Of a stretch of 64,000 nt of DNA, positions 38,629-48,705 are shown one piece after another. The notes under the pieces are model-generated. The model had not been told where the DNA came from, did not search any database, and saw only the letters and a list, made by a program, of their open reading frames with translations. The DNA is from Macrocybe gigantea (lineage: Eukaryota > Basidiomycota > Agaricomycetes > Agaricales > Callistosporiaceae), in assembly GCA_011319805.1 (NCBI GenBank), contig SJRY01000276.1:281165-345164 (forward strand), read 5' to 3'. Both the position numbers and the translations under genes were made by a program. The first letter of the stretch is position 1. The number at the start of each line of letters is the position of its first letter.

Positions 38629-40852
38629 TTAATTAGATGTCGTTGGAAAAAGGCGGTGAGGAATTTGAGCTGCACATCCGAAGTAGTTGAAGAATTGTTG
38701 GACATAATGTCTCGCGGCAGTTTCTTCGAGTTCCGTTGCATCCTTCAAAGATATATCTGCAGGCGACTGAATTGACAGAGTGAAAATCGCGGATTTTGTA
38801 CCCCTCCAGGCACGCATTACACGGACCAGGGCAAGAATGAATGGGAGTCTTTGTTTGAGGTCATCTGCGGCTAATCCACAATTGCGGGAAGGAATGGCGG
38901 GATAGAAGAATGTGGAGCGGTCACCGACGAAGCATTCGGAGACGATTTCTTGCCTTTCAATCAGCTGTGCGTTATTTGATGCATCGAGGTTGGCACAAGC
39001 ACGGCGGTCCAAAGATAACAGTTCGTGGATAAAGTTGAGCTCGTACAGCTCCCAAAGAATTTCTTTGACGATTGTTGGAGGTGGTAACGCCCCCGTAAGC
39101 TTGACTTCGCCAGATGAATGGTTCCCCCAACGTACTCCGCACCTTTGCCCCCTGAGAAAGCCTAGATTTGGGTGTTACAATGTCGATAAACAGGAGGCGA
39201 CATTTCGCTGCATTGGTTTCGCCCTTTTCCTGAATAGTACTGAGGTCCATGGAGAGAAGATTGCGCCACATCTGATTTGACATGGCTAAAGATAGCTCGT
39301 TCGCAACCCGTGAGAGCCAACCCGGGTGGATTCGCAACCAGGTCTCAATAAATTTGGCTTTCTTCTCGTCACTGGCAGGGCTCACAAAAAGGCCCGGGTC
39401 GGGAAACGTGTAATGACCGAAGTGTTTTGATGTTTTGGTGGCTTCGACGAGGTTAGATGGAGAGCGCTGAACTGTTCGCAGTGCTGCGCTCCAGGCGGGA
39501 ATCGAGACTGGCACGAGAGGGCTATCAAGAGGAGCATATTTGTCGCGACCACCAGGTAGGGCTTTCTGGGAAGGCTTCGAGGCTGGAAGCAATTGTATAA
39601 TGATAAGAAAATATGTCACACTGAAGTAAATCAACTCACAAGATGCCACTGGTGTTGTATTCTTTGCTGACTGTAAAGCTTTTGACGACGCTCCTTCGTG
39701 CGACGATGCCCCTTCGTGAAAAGGGTCATTGTATACAAGCCATGTTCGGGAATAGCCATGGATGGCATCCTGTCTCTTGTCGGAGGTCGTAAAACCTCTA
39801 AATATCACAGGGAAAGGAGGATCGTGTTGAGAAGTACACAGGTAGTCAACGGGTTCACGAGGGTCGACAACATCTAATATGTTGCATTTGTGAGCAGCCG
39901 TCGTCCATTGTACCTGGGGTCGCATGAACCAGATGGGCAGACCCGCTGTGTAAAAGTCTTGGACTACACGCGGAGTATTTGTGATAGCCCCAATACAACG
40001 GGCGACGGTCGTCGATGCAAGCAGTTGGCCATCCATACGGGGTTTGTATATCTCGAGGTAGTCTAGCAAAGCACACGTCTCGAGATAATAGCGCTGGAAC
40101 TCGGTGACGCCGAATTTCATCTGAACGAAAGTAGAATTCAATGCACCGAGACGAACACAAGCATGATGCATTGCCTTCGCGGTTACAAGAAGAACGGGAT
40201 TGGGTTTAGTGGAAGCCTCTTTGTAACGTTCTATCCTCTTTTCCAAATCTCTCATCATTGATTCAAAGGCTACGAATTTTGCCTTGGGCAGCTGGCCGAG
40301 CCCATCTACAACGCTGTTGCTCAGAGACGCGAAGTCACCACGCGTGGGATTCCACCACATGATCAAAAGCGGATCCTCAGGACTTTCAGGTTTCCTCGGA
40401 ATAGCAGCAAGATGACAGTACATAGGAACGTAAGGTTGCGGCCAAAGAGTGGCATCATCTGGTCCATAGCGGAGGTCGGCGCGGAGGTAAATCTCTCGAG
40501 GTTTCATAGGAGGAAGCCAGATCACGTCTTGATTGGGTGTCGTGCAGACGAAGCCTTCAATAATTGCAGCAACTTTGCCGTCGAAAGGCCCGAGAGGAAC
40601 TATGCAGGATCAGAATAAATGCAGGTAGTAACTAAGACAGAACACACCGTTCGGGTTTCGCCCATCTAGAATACCAGCACGCGATACTATCAATGCCATC
40701 GGACCTATAGAGCACATGAGACGAAGGGGAATAGCGTCGAGAGTTGAACAGCCCTCACCGTAGTTGTACCGTGATATATGTTGAGAAAAACGATCCTGAC
40801 TGTGGACTGGGGGTTCAAATTGGAAGCGAGAGGGTGTCGAAAGGCTCACCAA
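38629..40852 (-). CDS. Large agaricomycete hypothetical protein, unknown function
   Basis: ATG at 40852 (MVSLSTPSRFQFEPPVHSQD) is the likeliest start; a first intron region near 40760-40600 joins it to DVIWLPPMKPREIYLRADLR. The main exon holds MKFGVTEFQRYYLETCALLD, GLPIWFMRPQVQWTTAAHKC and YSRTWLVYNDPFHEGASS. After an intron (about 39650-39590) come PLVPVSIPAWSAALRTVQRS and KHFGHYTFPDPGLFVSPASD, then IHPGWLSRVANE and MSNQMWRNLLSMDL. The last exon has LLSLDRRACANLDASNNAQL and ends AAQIPHRLFPTTSN with TAG at 38629-38631. From memory this resembles a multi-copy family found only in mushrooms; it has no named domain. Roughly 650 residues. Function not known. Confidence 0.65.
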
Positions 40853-40934
40853 AAAAACTGTGACAGTACTTCAAAGCAACTGGCTAGAAGACAGATCGTA
40901 CGGAGGACTACATCAACGACAAGCAGACGGGGCC

Positions 40935-41434
40935 GACGCAAAGTCTAAACCCCATGGGACGACGCAAAGTCTAGTCCCAAACCTGAGCGACGCAGAGTCT
41001 AACTCAGAATTTCTGCCCCTCGCCGATAACAGACAGGTGGAGATGGGGGCTCACCGTGGCCTTGTGGTCGGCGTGCTACGCGATGTCGAGACCGTGGTGA
41101 TGGAGAAAGAGCCGTGTTTGTGTTGATGTATTTGTCCTGGTTGATCACATTGTGCCTTGTTGTGCCTCTCTATTTGGATCGGTGATCACGCTTTGTGCCT
41201 CTGTTTGGCCTCGATCAACGAAACTTCCAAGTCCATCGATCTCCCATAACGCCAACATCTTGTCCTCCTGCTCGTCAGCACTTCTTCTCCTCTTCGTCGA
41301 TCCCCCCTCCTCTTCTCGTCTCACCCCTCTCCCTGGCCATCCCCACTTGGTTGCGAACTTAGACTTTGTGTCGGTCGTGACTCCAGACCTAGACTTTGCA
41401 TCGGTCGTTCTTCCCATCGACTAGACTCTGCGTC
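40935..41434. repeat. Inverted clusters of a 13-bp motif GACGCARAGTCTA
   Basis: Three forward copies at 40935-40947, 40961-40973 and 40989-41001; three reverse-complement copies at 41360-41372 (two changes), 41390-41402 (one change) and 41422-41434 (exact). Spacing is 26-32 bp, about three helical turns. The arms face each other across about 360 bp. This looks like subterminal repeats of a DNA transposon or the inverted arms of a MITE; no clear outer termini were found. Confidence 0.6.
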
Positions 41435-41452
41435 GTCGATCTCGCGGATTTC

Positions 41453-41683
41453 ATGGACCAAGGCGCCACCCAGGCTTTCAAAAACTTACCTTCTGCCTTC
41501 AATGGAGACACTGCGACTTGTTTTGTTATGGTGGAATGCTCGCGAGACTGCGAATCGATACCCGGGCCCCATGCCGCCGAAATACTTGAATTCTGGCGCT
41601 ATATTCATTCTGAGTAAGTATCTAATTTCCATGTAAAGCGATGGTATGTTTTAACTTTTAGTGCTTTTGTATTGCCGGTCTAG
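41453..41683 (+). CDS. Possible small two-exon gene, unknown
   Basis: ATG at 41453 just after the repeat cluster: MDQGATQAFKNLPSAFNGDT, then IPGPHAAEILEFWRYIHS. A GTAAGT donor at about 41613 and TTTTAG acceptor ending about 41661 join it in frame to DAFVLPV and TAG at 41681-41683. About 61 residues. No family recognised; weak case. Confidence 0.3.
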
Positions 41684-42055
41684 TTTTTCCAATCCTTGTC
41701 TCGCCGTGATGATGGGCTACACACTCTCAGTCTATCCAACGTTCACTTCGGTCACAGTAGGAAGTCACATCTGGTCTAGTTGTCAGTGTAGTAGGAGTCT
41801 ATGAAGAATTGTTCTGGCGCCAGTGAGCTCTACCACGAGTTTTCAAACCTCGTGATATATCTCCGTCTCTTTCCATCGGAACATCCTCTCTGCACATCTG
41901 TACAACAGATACGTTGTCGCCAGCATTCCCACAAGTAATATATAGTTGTTGACATAATTTGGATTCCCCGGCTAAGGCACTCCGCGCTATCGTACAAAAC
42001 CACCTCCGGGCTGTGCACTTCCGATTGCTCCCCTTTCTTTTGCCTCCCACCCAGC

Positions 42056-45000
42056 ATGTCGTCTCTCTGCCCTTGTGGATGTGGCGAATCAGTGACTTCC
42101 GCAACAAAGAGGAACCATTTAAACGGCCGTGGCAAGACCGCCCTTAGAGCGAGGGTCTTAGTAGAGAATCAGTGGCTGAGACCAAGCACAAGCCAGCGTC
42201 ATCCCCATAATCCTCCTCGCGATCATCGAGAGGAAGGAGCCAAGAAACGGTTGGATCCTGGCTCTGATCAGGTCGGAAGCCGTAAGCGGAGCAAGGTTGG
42301 CCAGGGCGAAGTGAACCAAGCACGTCAACTTTCCCCTGTCTTTCAAATGGACGCAGCCCTGATGGATTTGCTCACTGCTCCGGTATCAAACGACAATGAG
42401 GACTATAGCTATCCACCTGATGTTCTGTCATCCACCTCATGCCGGTTGAGCAGGGCCGCAGAGAAATGGAGGCAGGCGATGGAACAGCGCTGGGGGAATT
42501 CGCATCAAATGAACGAAGATTCTGAGCTTATTAACGATAGCGAAAACGACAGCGAAAACGGTAGCGAAGTCGAGGAAGACGACGTCATCGTGACAGAGAT
42601 TCCAGATTCAGGCGAAGATGACGATGATCTGTTCGCCCATTCTGATGTGGCCGGTATATCCTCTTGGGACATGCTCGGTGAAGGTTTCGAGCGCAGCGCA
42701 GCATCCATAGGTTCGAGTCCAGCCTATAAATCATCCGTTGTGCTAACTTCAACTGTCCTCAGATGCCAGGTCTTTGGACGAAGGAGATCTCGACCTACTT
42801 CGCGTTTATACCCTCAAGGTGGAAGATCATTTAACGGAGCGCACCTTCGGCCGGTTTCAAAAGGCCTTTCTGAATAATCATCACGACACCCTCAAAATGA
42901 CAAAACGCCGTGTTCGATTCCTTTCTGGTTTCCAGCCAGTTCGGTACAGTTGTTGCATTAACAGTTGCGTCTGCTTCGTTGGACCATATGAAGACCTCAC
43001 TGAATGTCCAAACTGCAACGAAGCACGATACAAGTCCAACGGAATGCCGCGCAAGTACTTTGAATATCTTCCTCTCATTCCCCGGTTACGAGCTATGTCT
43101 GCAAATTCTGCGTACGCCAAGAAGATGCGCTACCGAGCGGAACATACTCATCAGCCTGGCGTTATCAAGGATATCTTCGACGGCTCCCACTACCAGTCCC
43201 TACTGAACACCACTGTCCCTGCCGACGCAGACCATCCATTTTTCTTTTTTTCCGACAAGCGCGACATTGCCCTCGTCTTTCAACAGACGGTTTTGCTCCA
43301 TTCAAGCAGCGCGATAAGACATGCTGGCCCATCATCCTCTTCAACTACAACCTCCCTCCCGAGATTCATTTCCACAAGAACTACCACATCCATGTTGGCA
43401 CAGTTCCGGGTCCGAAAAAACCTTGGGATTGGGATTCTTTTTGCTGGCCACTTGCTCAGGAACTCATTCAGCTCGAACTTGGCATCCAGGCTTTTGATGC
43501 GGCTAGCCAATTGCTATTTTTACTTCATGCGTATCTGATCATCATATTTGGAGACATTCCTGCCATGGCTTTGGTGATGCGCATGAAAGGGCAGAACGGA
43601 ATCAGTCCATGTTGCATTTGCAATATCAAAGGCATCCGGTGCGGCTCTCATACATACTACGTGCCCCTGCGAAGAGACAAGATTCCGGAAGCTAGTCCTC
43701 GTCAATATGAGGCTTCCGATCTTCCAATTCGTACTCATCGAGAGTTTTTGGAACAAGCACAAGCCGTAGAAATGGCTCCCAATAACTCGACGCGCGAGCA
43801 GCTTGCTAAACAGTACGGTATCAAAGGTACTCCTGTTCTTAGCAGCATATCCTCGATTTCTTTTCCCTCGTCATTCCCATTCGACTTCATGCACCTCATT
43901 TGGGAAAATTTGATACCCAACCTTATCCTGTTCTGGACTGGCGAATTTAAGGATCTGGATCATCAAGACAAAGGTTACGTGATTGCACCTCACATTTGGA
44001 ATGAAATTGGAGCTGCTACGGCAGCATGCGGAGCGACGATCCCATCGGCCTTTGGCGCTGCTGTTCCCAACATCGCGACAAAGAGGTCGCAAATGACTGC
44101 GGAGATGTTTGCCATCTGGACGCTCTACATTGCTCCAATTGTACTACGTGGAAGGTTTCAAAAAGTCAAATACTACAAACACTTCATCAAACTGGTTGAC
44201 CTACTGAAACTTTGCCTAGCATTTGAGATCGACGAAGCGAGATTGAATGAGATTGACGAAGGTTTCAAGTCTTGGGTTCAAGGATACGAAAAGTAAGCTT
44301 TTTCTCCTCTGCGCTGTATGTTGTACTCAAAGGAATGTAGGCTGTATTATCGAAATGAGCCAACCCGCCTATCAGCTTGTCCATTAACGATTCATGCACT
44401 TCTTCATATCGCGTGGAGTATCAGAGTCACTGGTCCGGCCTGGGCGTACTGGGCGTTCCCAACGGAACGTCATTGCAATACTTTACTCCTGTCCATAAAG
44501 AGCAGACGTCATCCTTATGCGTCTATCAATTCTTTCGTCACTGCAACCGCACAGCTCGACCAAATATGATTGTTATATGATTTGTACGAAGCCCTACGTC
44601 TGGATCCCGACAGAGAGGAAACCGACAAATTTACACACGATCTGTGTATGCCCTAATCGTTACCTTTGTAGCTAACTCACTCAGCCGTTCTTAAACAGAT
44701 CCTCTCTACATGCTTTCTGGACCCAGACGGCGCGAAATTCTACCCTTGCTGACACGTAGCAAAGTTTGGGCATGTCTAGCAACGCGCTTCAATGTCAAGA
44801 AAACCGTCGTTCAGTCCATCGTCAAACTAGATCAGCCGATTATCCAGTATGGCAGAGTTACCCGCCTGGAAGGAGGCGATCTCATGATTGGCCGCGAACT
44901 GGTTGAAGAAAGTGAGGACAGCAGAGATGCCTCCTTCGTTCGAGTTGAGCATAATTTTACCTTCCACTCTTGATTTCTTATTTCTTTCTTCTCCAGTATG

Positions 45001-45326
45001 CCCAACTTGTGGATCGATATGCCCATCAAAAGAGAAGAACTCCTGAGTTTGAACTACGCAATTTCTTCGGCCAATTAAAGCGTCTTCTAGTCTTGGAGCT
45101 ACCGCCTAGTCGACAATTCCAATTAACTGCGCCGACGACGATAATCTTAGCAGTCATCCAGAGCGTCAAAGCAATACTGACGAATGGCATCTATCACTAC
45201 AAGGAGCTAGGTACCGACGAAGTCGTTGATCTCACTACAGTGCAATGTGTTGTTGGAAGAATACGCGTCTGAGACGAATGGGGGATTGTGGATCGAAGCG
45301 ATAATGTCGCAATCCAGGTTGATTAA
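42056..45326 (+). pseudogene. Tnp2-type transposase of a CACTA (EnSpm) DNA transposon, broken
   Basis: Large fungal Tnp2-family transposase. ATG at 42056 gives MSSLCPCGCGESVTSATKRN, an N-terminal zinc-ribbon-like start. After an acidic linker and an intron (about 42710-42762) comes the C2C2 block CCINSCVCFVGPYEDLTECP followed by NCNEARY. The DDE core region includes LSTDGFAPFK (first acid), IFGDIPAMALVMRMKGQNGI, CCICNIKGIRCGSHTYYVP, FPFDFMHLIWENLIPNLILF with WTGEFKDLDH, and FPTERHCNTLL. C-terminal block: TAPTTIILAVIQSVKAILTN then DLTTVQCVVGRIRV. Breaks: frame change at about 43273, TGA at 44577-44579 region or TGA after AQLDQI (about 44567-44569), and TGA at 45270-45272 followed by DEWGIVDR and TAA at 45324-45326. 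No CACTA ends were located. Confidence 0.75.
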
Positions 45327-46980
45327 TGAAGGTTATCAGGTATGATATCACGTATTCCCACTGAAACCCTGCTAATACTGCTCGACAGTTTTCTTTCATG
45401 AATGTTCAGTAGATGCAATCTATTCCGAGGATTTTCAGGTCTACATAAATCAAAAAGCGTCGTCCCTTAATCTTTGAATAAGAACAGCATTTGAAAAACA
45501 TGTTATTTCCCTTCCAAGAGTACTCTTCAGGCCCTACCACCGACGGCATCTATCAATGTTCAAGCTCTTCTTCGAGGACCACTTTCCCCCATTGTCATAG
45601 CATACAGAGTCCATGCCATTATTGAGCACATGGAACGTCATTATCGCGTGCTCGCCTTCAAACGCGCGGACTGTCCAATGTAGACGCCTATCAGAACGTG
45701 AAACGTGGATAGGTCCTCTTGGTCGTGTCATTAGCGTTGTGAACAGAATCAACGATATTCGCAGAAACTTACAGAAGAACCCAGTCAACTCGGCGGTCCG
45801 CTAAGTGCTGCACCACCTCTTGGTGAGCTGCCAATGCCACCACAAATGCTTCTTTTGCGGCATGTCTTTCTGCTGACGACATCCTCCAGGTCCGAGAGTA
45901 GATGTAATAGAACATTCAAGATTATGCAGAATCTGGGGGCGAACAGCAGTGTTTCAAAGGACGTGCTCAGGACAAGAACAATAGTCCGAGAAGAAAATGT
46001 GAGTGCGTCACAAATTCTCCCCTTATATTTGGTCCTCATCACCTTCATTCTATAGTCACGCCTTCACGTGCGTCGTCCCTTCATTTATTCTCCAACTAAA
46101 CGGCCACATCATGCGCCGATCTCCTCTCTGCCTCTCCTCGAAGATAGCGCAGCGCATGATATTCCAGGACATGTGCCTAGGCGGTCGCACAAGCCCGAAG
46201 AGGTCATGGGTGATGAGGATGAGGACGCTGGAGGGAGAATCGGGAAGAGCTCAAGGCAGAAGAAAGCCACAGCAATGAGCAAGGCCGCCACTCCGACGAT
46301 GGTATCAAGCTCAAGAATCCATATCGCACCCCGGTTTGGATGTCGATGATGCCGCAAGACCCAAGCACGAGCCACAGAGTAAACGATGTTCAGCGCACAA
46401 TCTCGTTGCTCGCGCAGAACTCCAAGCGACTGGATGGCCTCGGCATGTGCGCGTTCTCGTCACCGTGTACAATGGCACAATAGGACGTGGCAGGGAACGT
46501 CCGTGCACTCTTCGTTTCGAAGACAGCACAAGATGGCCGCCATCTAGTCCCCGTCGCACTGATCTCGTTGCGTATGCACCCCCAGCCGCTGGTGCTATAG
46601 AGCCTTTTCGATGTCTGATACACTGGATCGTCTGGCGAGCGCAACTTGGACTGATACTTTGGAGTGCGTGCGTCAGCCCTTTCCTATTGCTTTTTCATTT
46701 CTACAAGTCCTTCGTTAATCGTTGTCAAGATGCCCACTTTTTCACCATTTTGCATAGTTTTTCTTATGATTCTTTATCCTCCGTGAATTCCGCCTTTACA
46801 GTCGTAAAATCTACCCCTAGATCCCTACATTTTATGACGCACACCAATCTAATCTTTTTCGTCATGTATATCTACATTAATTGTTGGAAATTTATCCTAC
46901 AGAAAAGATTGTACATAACTACGCCCTTGAACTTCGACGACATTCTTCACTATTAACGCATTCCCCCCTTTGCTGTGGTC
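45327..46980. other. Repeat-rich region without a supported gene
   Basis: Several open frames of 75-206 codons on both strands, none with a known motif or consistent splicing. A coherent stretch, KNPYRTPVWMSMMPQDPSTS then HRVNDVQRTISLLAQNSKRL and DGLGMCAF (about 46305-46460), may be a piece of a decayed gene. The last 250 bp are very T-rich. Confidence 0.35.
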
Positions 46981-47154
46981 ATTTACCACGGCCCTGGTCT
47001 CACAGTGATTGTTACCATGGCTGATAATCTGTCTGCCTCATTCTCCTCGATGAGCACACTGTGGCAGCAACAATTGATCATTGCTGTGGCATACCTCTTT
47101 AATGTAGTTGGTGTTGCAATCTAACTATACACCTCTCCTTTGTATTGGAAGCAG

Positions 47155-47352
47155 CCCTATCACACCTCAAAGCTTACTGGTGCTGGGTGGGTGAAGAAGC
47201 TTATCAATGGCCACCCCGATCACATATGGACGGAACTTGGCATGTGAGTTCATGTATTCCTTGCCTTTGTGCATGAGCTCTATATTGTTTGTAGCCTTGA
47301 AGATTCTTAGATTGTCAATGTACAGGAACAGGCTGCCATCTTTCTATACATG
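47155..47352 (+). pseudogene. PIF/Harbinger transposase, left part (split by element 2)
   Basis: Plus-strand reading gives YHTSKLTGAGWVKKLINGHP and DHIWTELGM, the N-terminal block of fungal Harbinger (DDE_4, ALP1-like) transposases, then FLAFVHELY in another frame and EQAAIFLYM up to 47352. Continued at 54456: removing element 2 and one ACATG copy restores EQAAIFLYMSVTGLSVRHV in frame. Internal frame changes and stops show it was already decaying, or carries sequence errors. Confidence 0.7.
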
Positions 47353-47767
47353 TGTTACGATTTCAGGCTAATCGTTATCTTGACAACGGACACGTGACTC
47401 AAAAGCCACATGACGAACACGTGATAGATGCGACGCAACAAATAAGATACAATGCAGTGACTCGAGGAAATCCTATGGCAACGACGTGTCAGCGCTGACT
47501 AGGGCAAAGGGTTAATGCGCAGTATCTGTAGGACAATACATGGAGCGCAGTCGGATCCTGACTCATGCAGACAAGGGTTTAGGGTTTCACGTAGCATGAG
47601 GCTAGCATACTCATGGTCCGTGCTTGACAGTCGTAACGTATAAATACCTGAATTGTACATAGTAGAATCCAGCTTCGAGCTGGCTTATAATAGCACTCTT
47701 ATCCCCGCCTCTCATCTCTAAGTGATAAGTTAGAGTGACCTGCGCGCAGAATTGGTTTTGCGTAGCA
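47353..47767 (+). repeat. Element 2, 5' LTR
   Basis: 415 bp, TGTTACGA...GTAGCA. TATA box TATAAATA at 47639-47646; predicted transcript start at 47671. Confidence 0.94.
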
Positions 47768-47780
47768 AAAGCTCGAAGCT
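47671..47780 (+). promoter_or_regulatory. Element 2 transcript start and self-priming PBS
   Basis: AGCTTCGAGCT (47671-47681), 32 nt after the start of the TATA box, is the exact reverse complement of AGCTCGAAGCT (47770-47780), 2 nt inside the 5' LTR. The match is exactly 11 nt, with mismatches on either side, the same layout as in element 1 with a different sequence. Confidence 0.8.
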
Positions 47781-48405
47781 AGCACTAACGCACCTCACTC
47801 TACTCTCTTCCTCCATGCCCTTCCTTCGTTGCCAGATAGCCCCGAGTGCCATGCAACCAAAGGAACCCGCTGCGTCGTTACAACTCCTCCTCTGACCCAA
47901 ACTAACATTTTCACTTTTCACCACCGATCCCCACCCCACGCCAACTTTCATTCTGGTCTCTGTCATTGGTCCTTGCTCATTGCATTTGGAAGTGCGAGAG
48001 GACTAAGGGAAACGTTGAGCCCGTCCCTGTCTGAATTGAGCATCACAAGGCTGTGCTAGGGCAATCTTCGGAGAACCCTACCGCGCATCTGACTGGGTAG
48101 TTTGCTGACCTGGGGCATACCAAAGCAAGAGAGACCAGAGGACTCGGACGTGTGGACAGTCCCCACCCATCAACCACCCCTCAAACACGCCCTCGAAGTT
48201 CGTTGTCAAGAACGTGTGTTGACTCGAAATGAGAAAGGGATTGCTAGACCACTAGAATCTCTGACGATGAAACCTTCCTCGACTGCTGTTTGGGGCATCC
48301 CCATTGCGACGAGGATTCGAGCCGACCCATCCGCAGTTTGACAGACACCCACCCTTTTTCCTTGGACTTAACCAAAGCAGGAGTCGACGGTCGCGCGCCG
48401 CCTGC

Positions 48406-48705
48406 ATGGTACTAATCGACTACTCCATCACACAAAATCGCCCCGTTTCCAACCTCGCTTCCTTCCGCACAAGAATCCGCCGTAATCCCCTTTACCGACG
48501 ACATATCGGATACACCCTTATCCAAAAAGACCTTCACCTTCGAAACCGCACAATCCAGGTCGAGTATGAGTACTGGACCAACTATTATCCCAACCTCTCT
48601 CCCCGATGCAACCCTTCTGTTTTTATCTGGGATGAAGACCCCCCAGAACTTGAATTCTACCCCCGACTTCACCGACGAAGGGAAACCCCTGAACGACACC
48701 CATAA
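48406..48705 (+). CDS. Element 2 small ORF upstream of gag, stop-start overlap TAATG
   Basis: ATG at 48406 opens about 99 codons (MVLIDYSITQNRPVSNLASF onward; Arg- and Tyr-rich with IQVEYEYWTNYYPNLSP) closed by TAA at 48703-48705. The last A of TAA is the first base of the gag ATG (TAATG). No family recognised. The overlap would suit termination-reinitiation, which is inference. Confidence 0.45.
   Translation: MVLIDYSITQNRPVSNLASFRTRIRRNPLYRRHIGYTLIQKDLHLRNRTIQVEYEYWTNYYPNLSPRCNPSVFIWDEDPPELEFYPRLHRRRETPERHP

Noticed and set aside
40935..41434. CRISPR-like spaced repeats
   Set aside because: Only three short units per arm in opposite orientations in a eukaryotic genome; fits transposon subterminal repeats better.
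41780..41795. CAGTGTAGTAGG as a possible CACTA terminus of the Tnp2 element
   Set aside because: No matching inverted copy found beyond 45326.
46336..46956. 206-codon plus-strand open frame with a hydrophobic C-terminal half
   Set aside because: T-rich DNA at 46680-46950 gives Phe/Leu/Ile by chance; no motif and no supporting structure.
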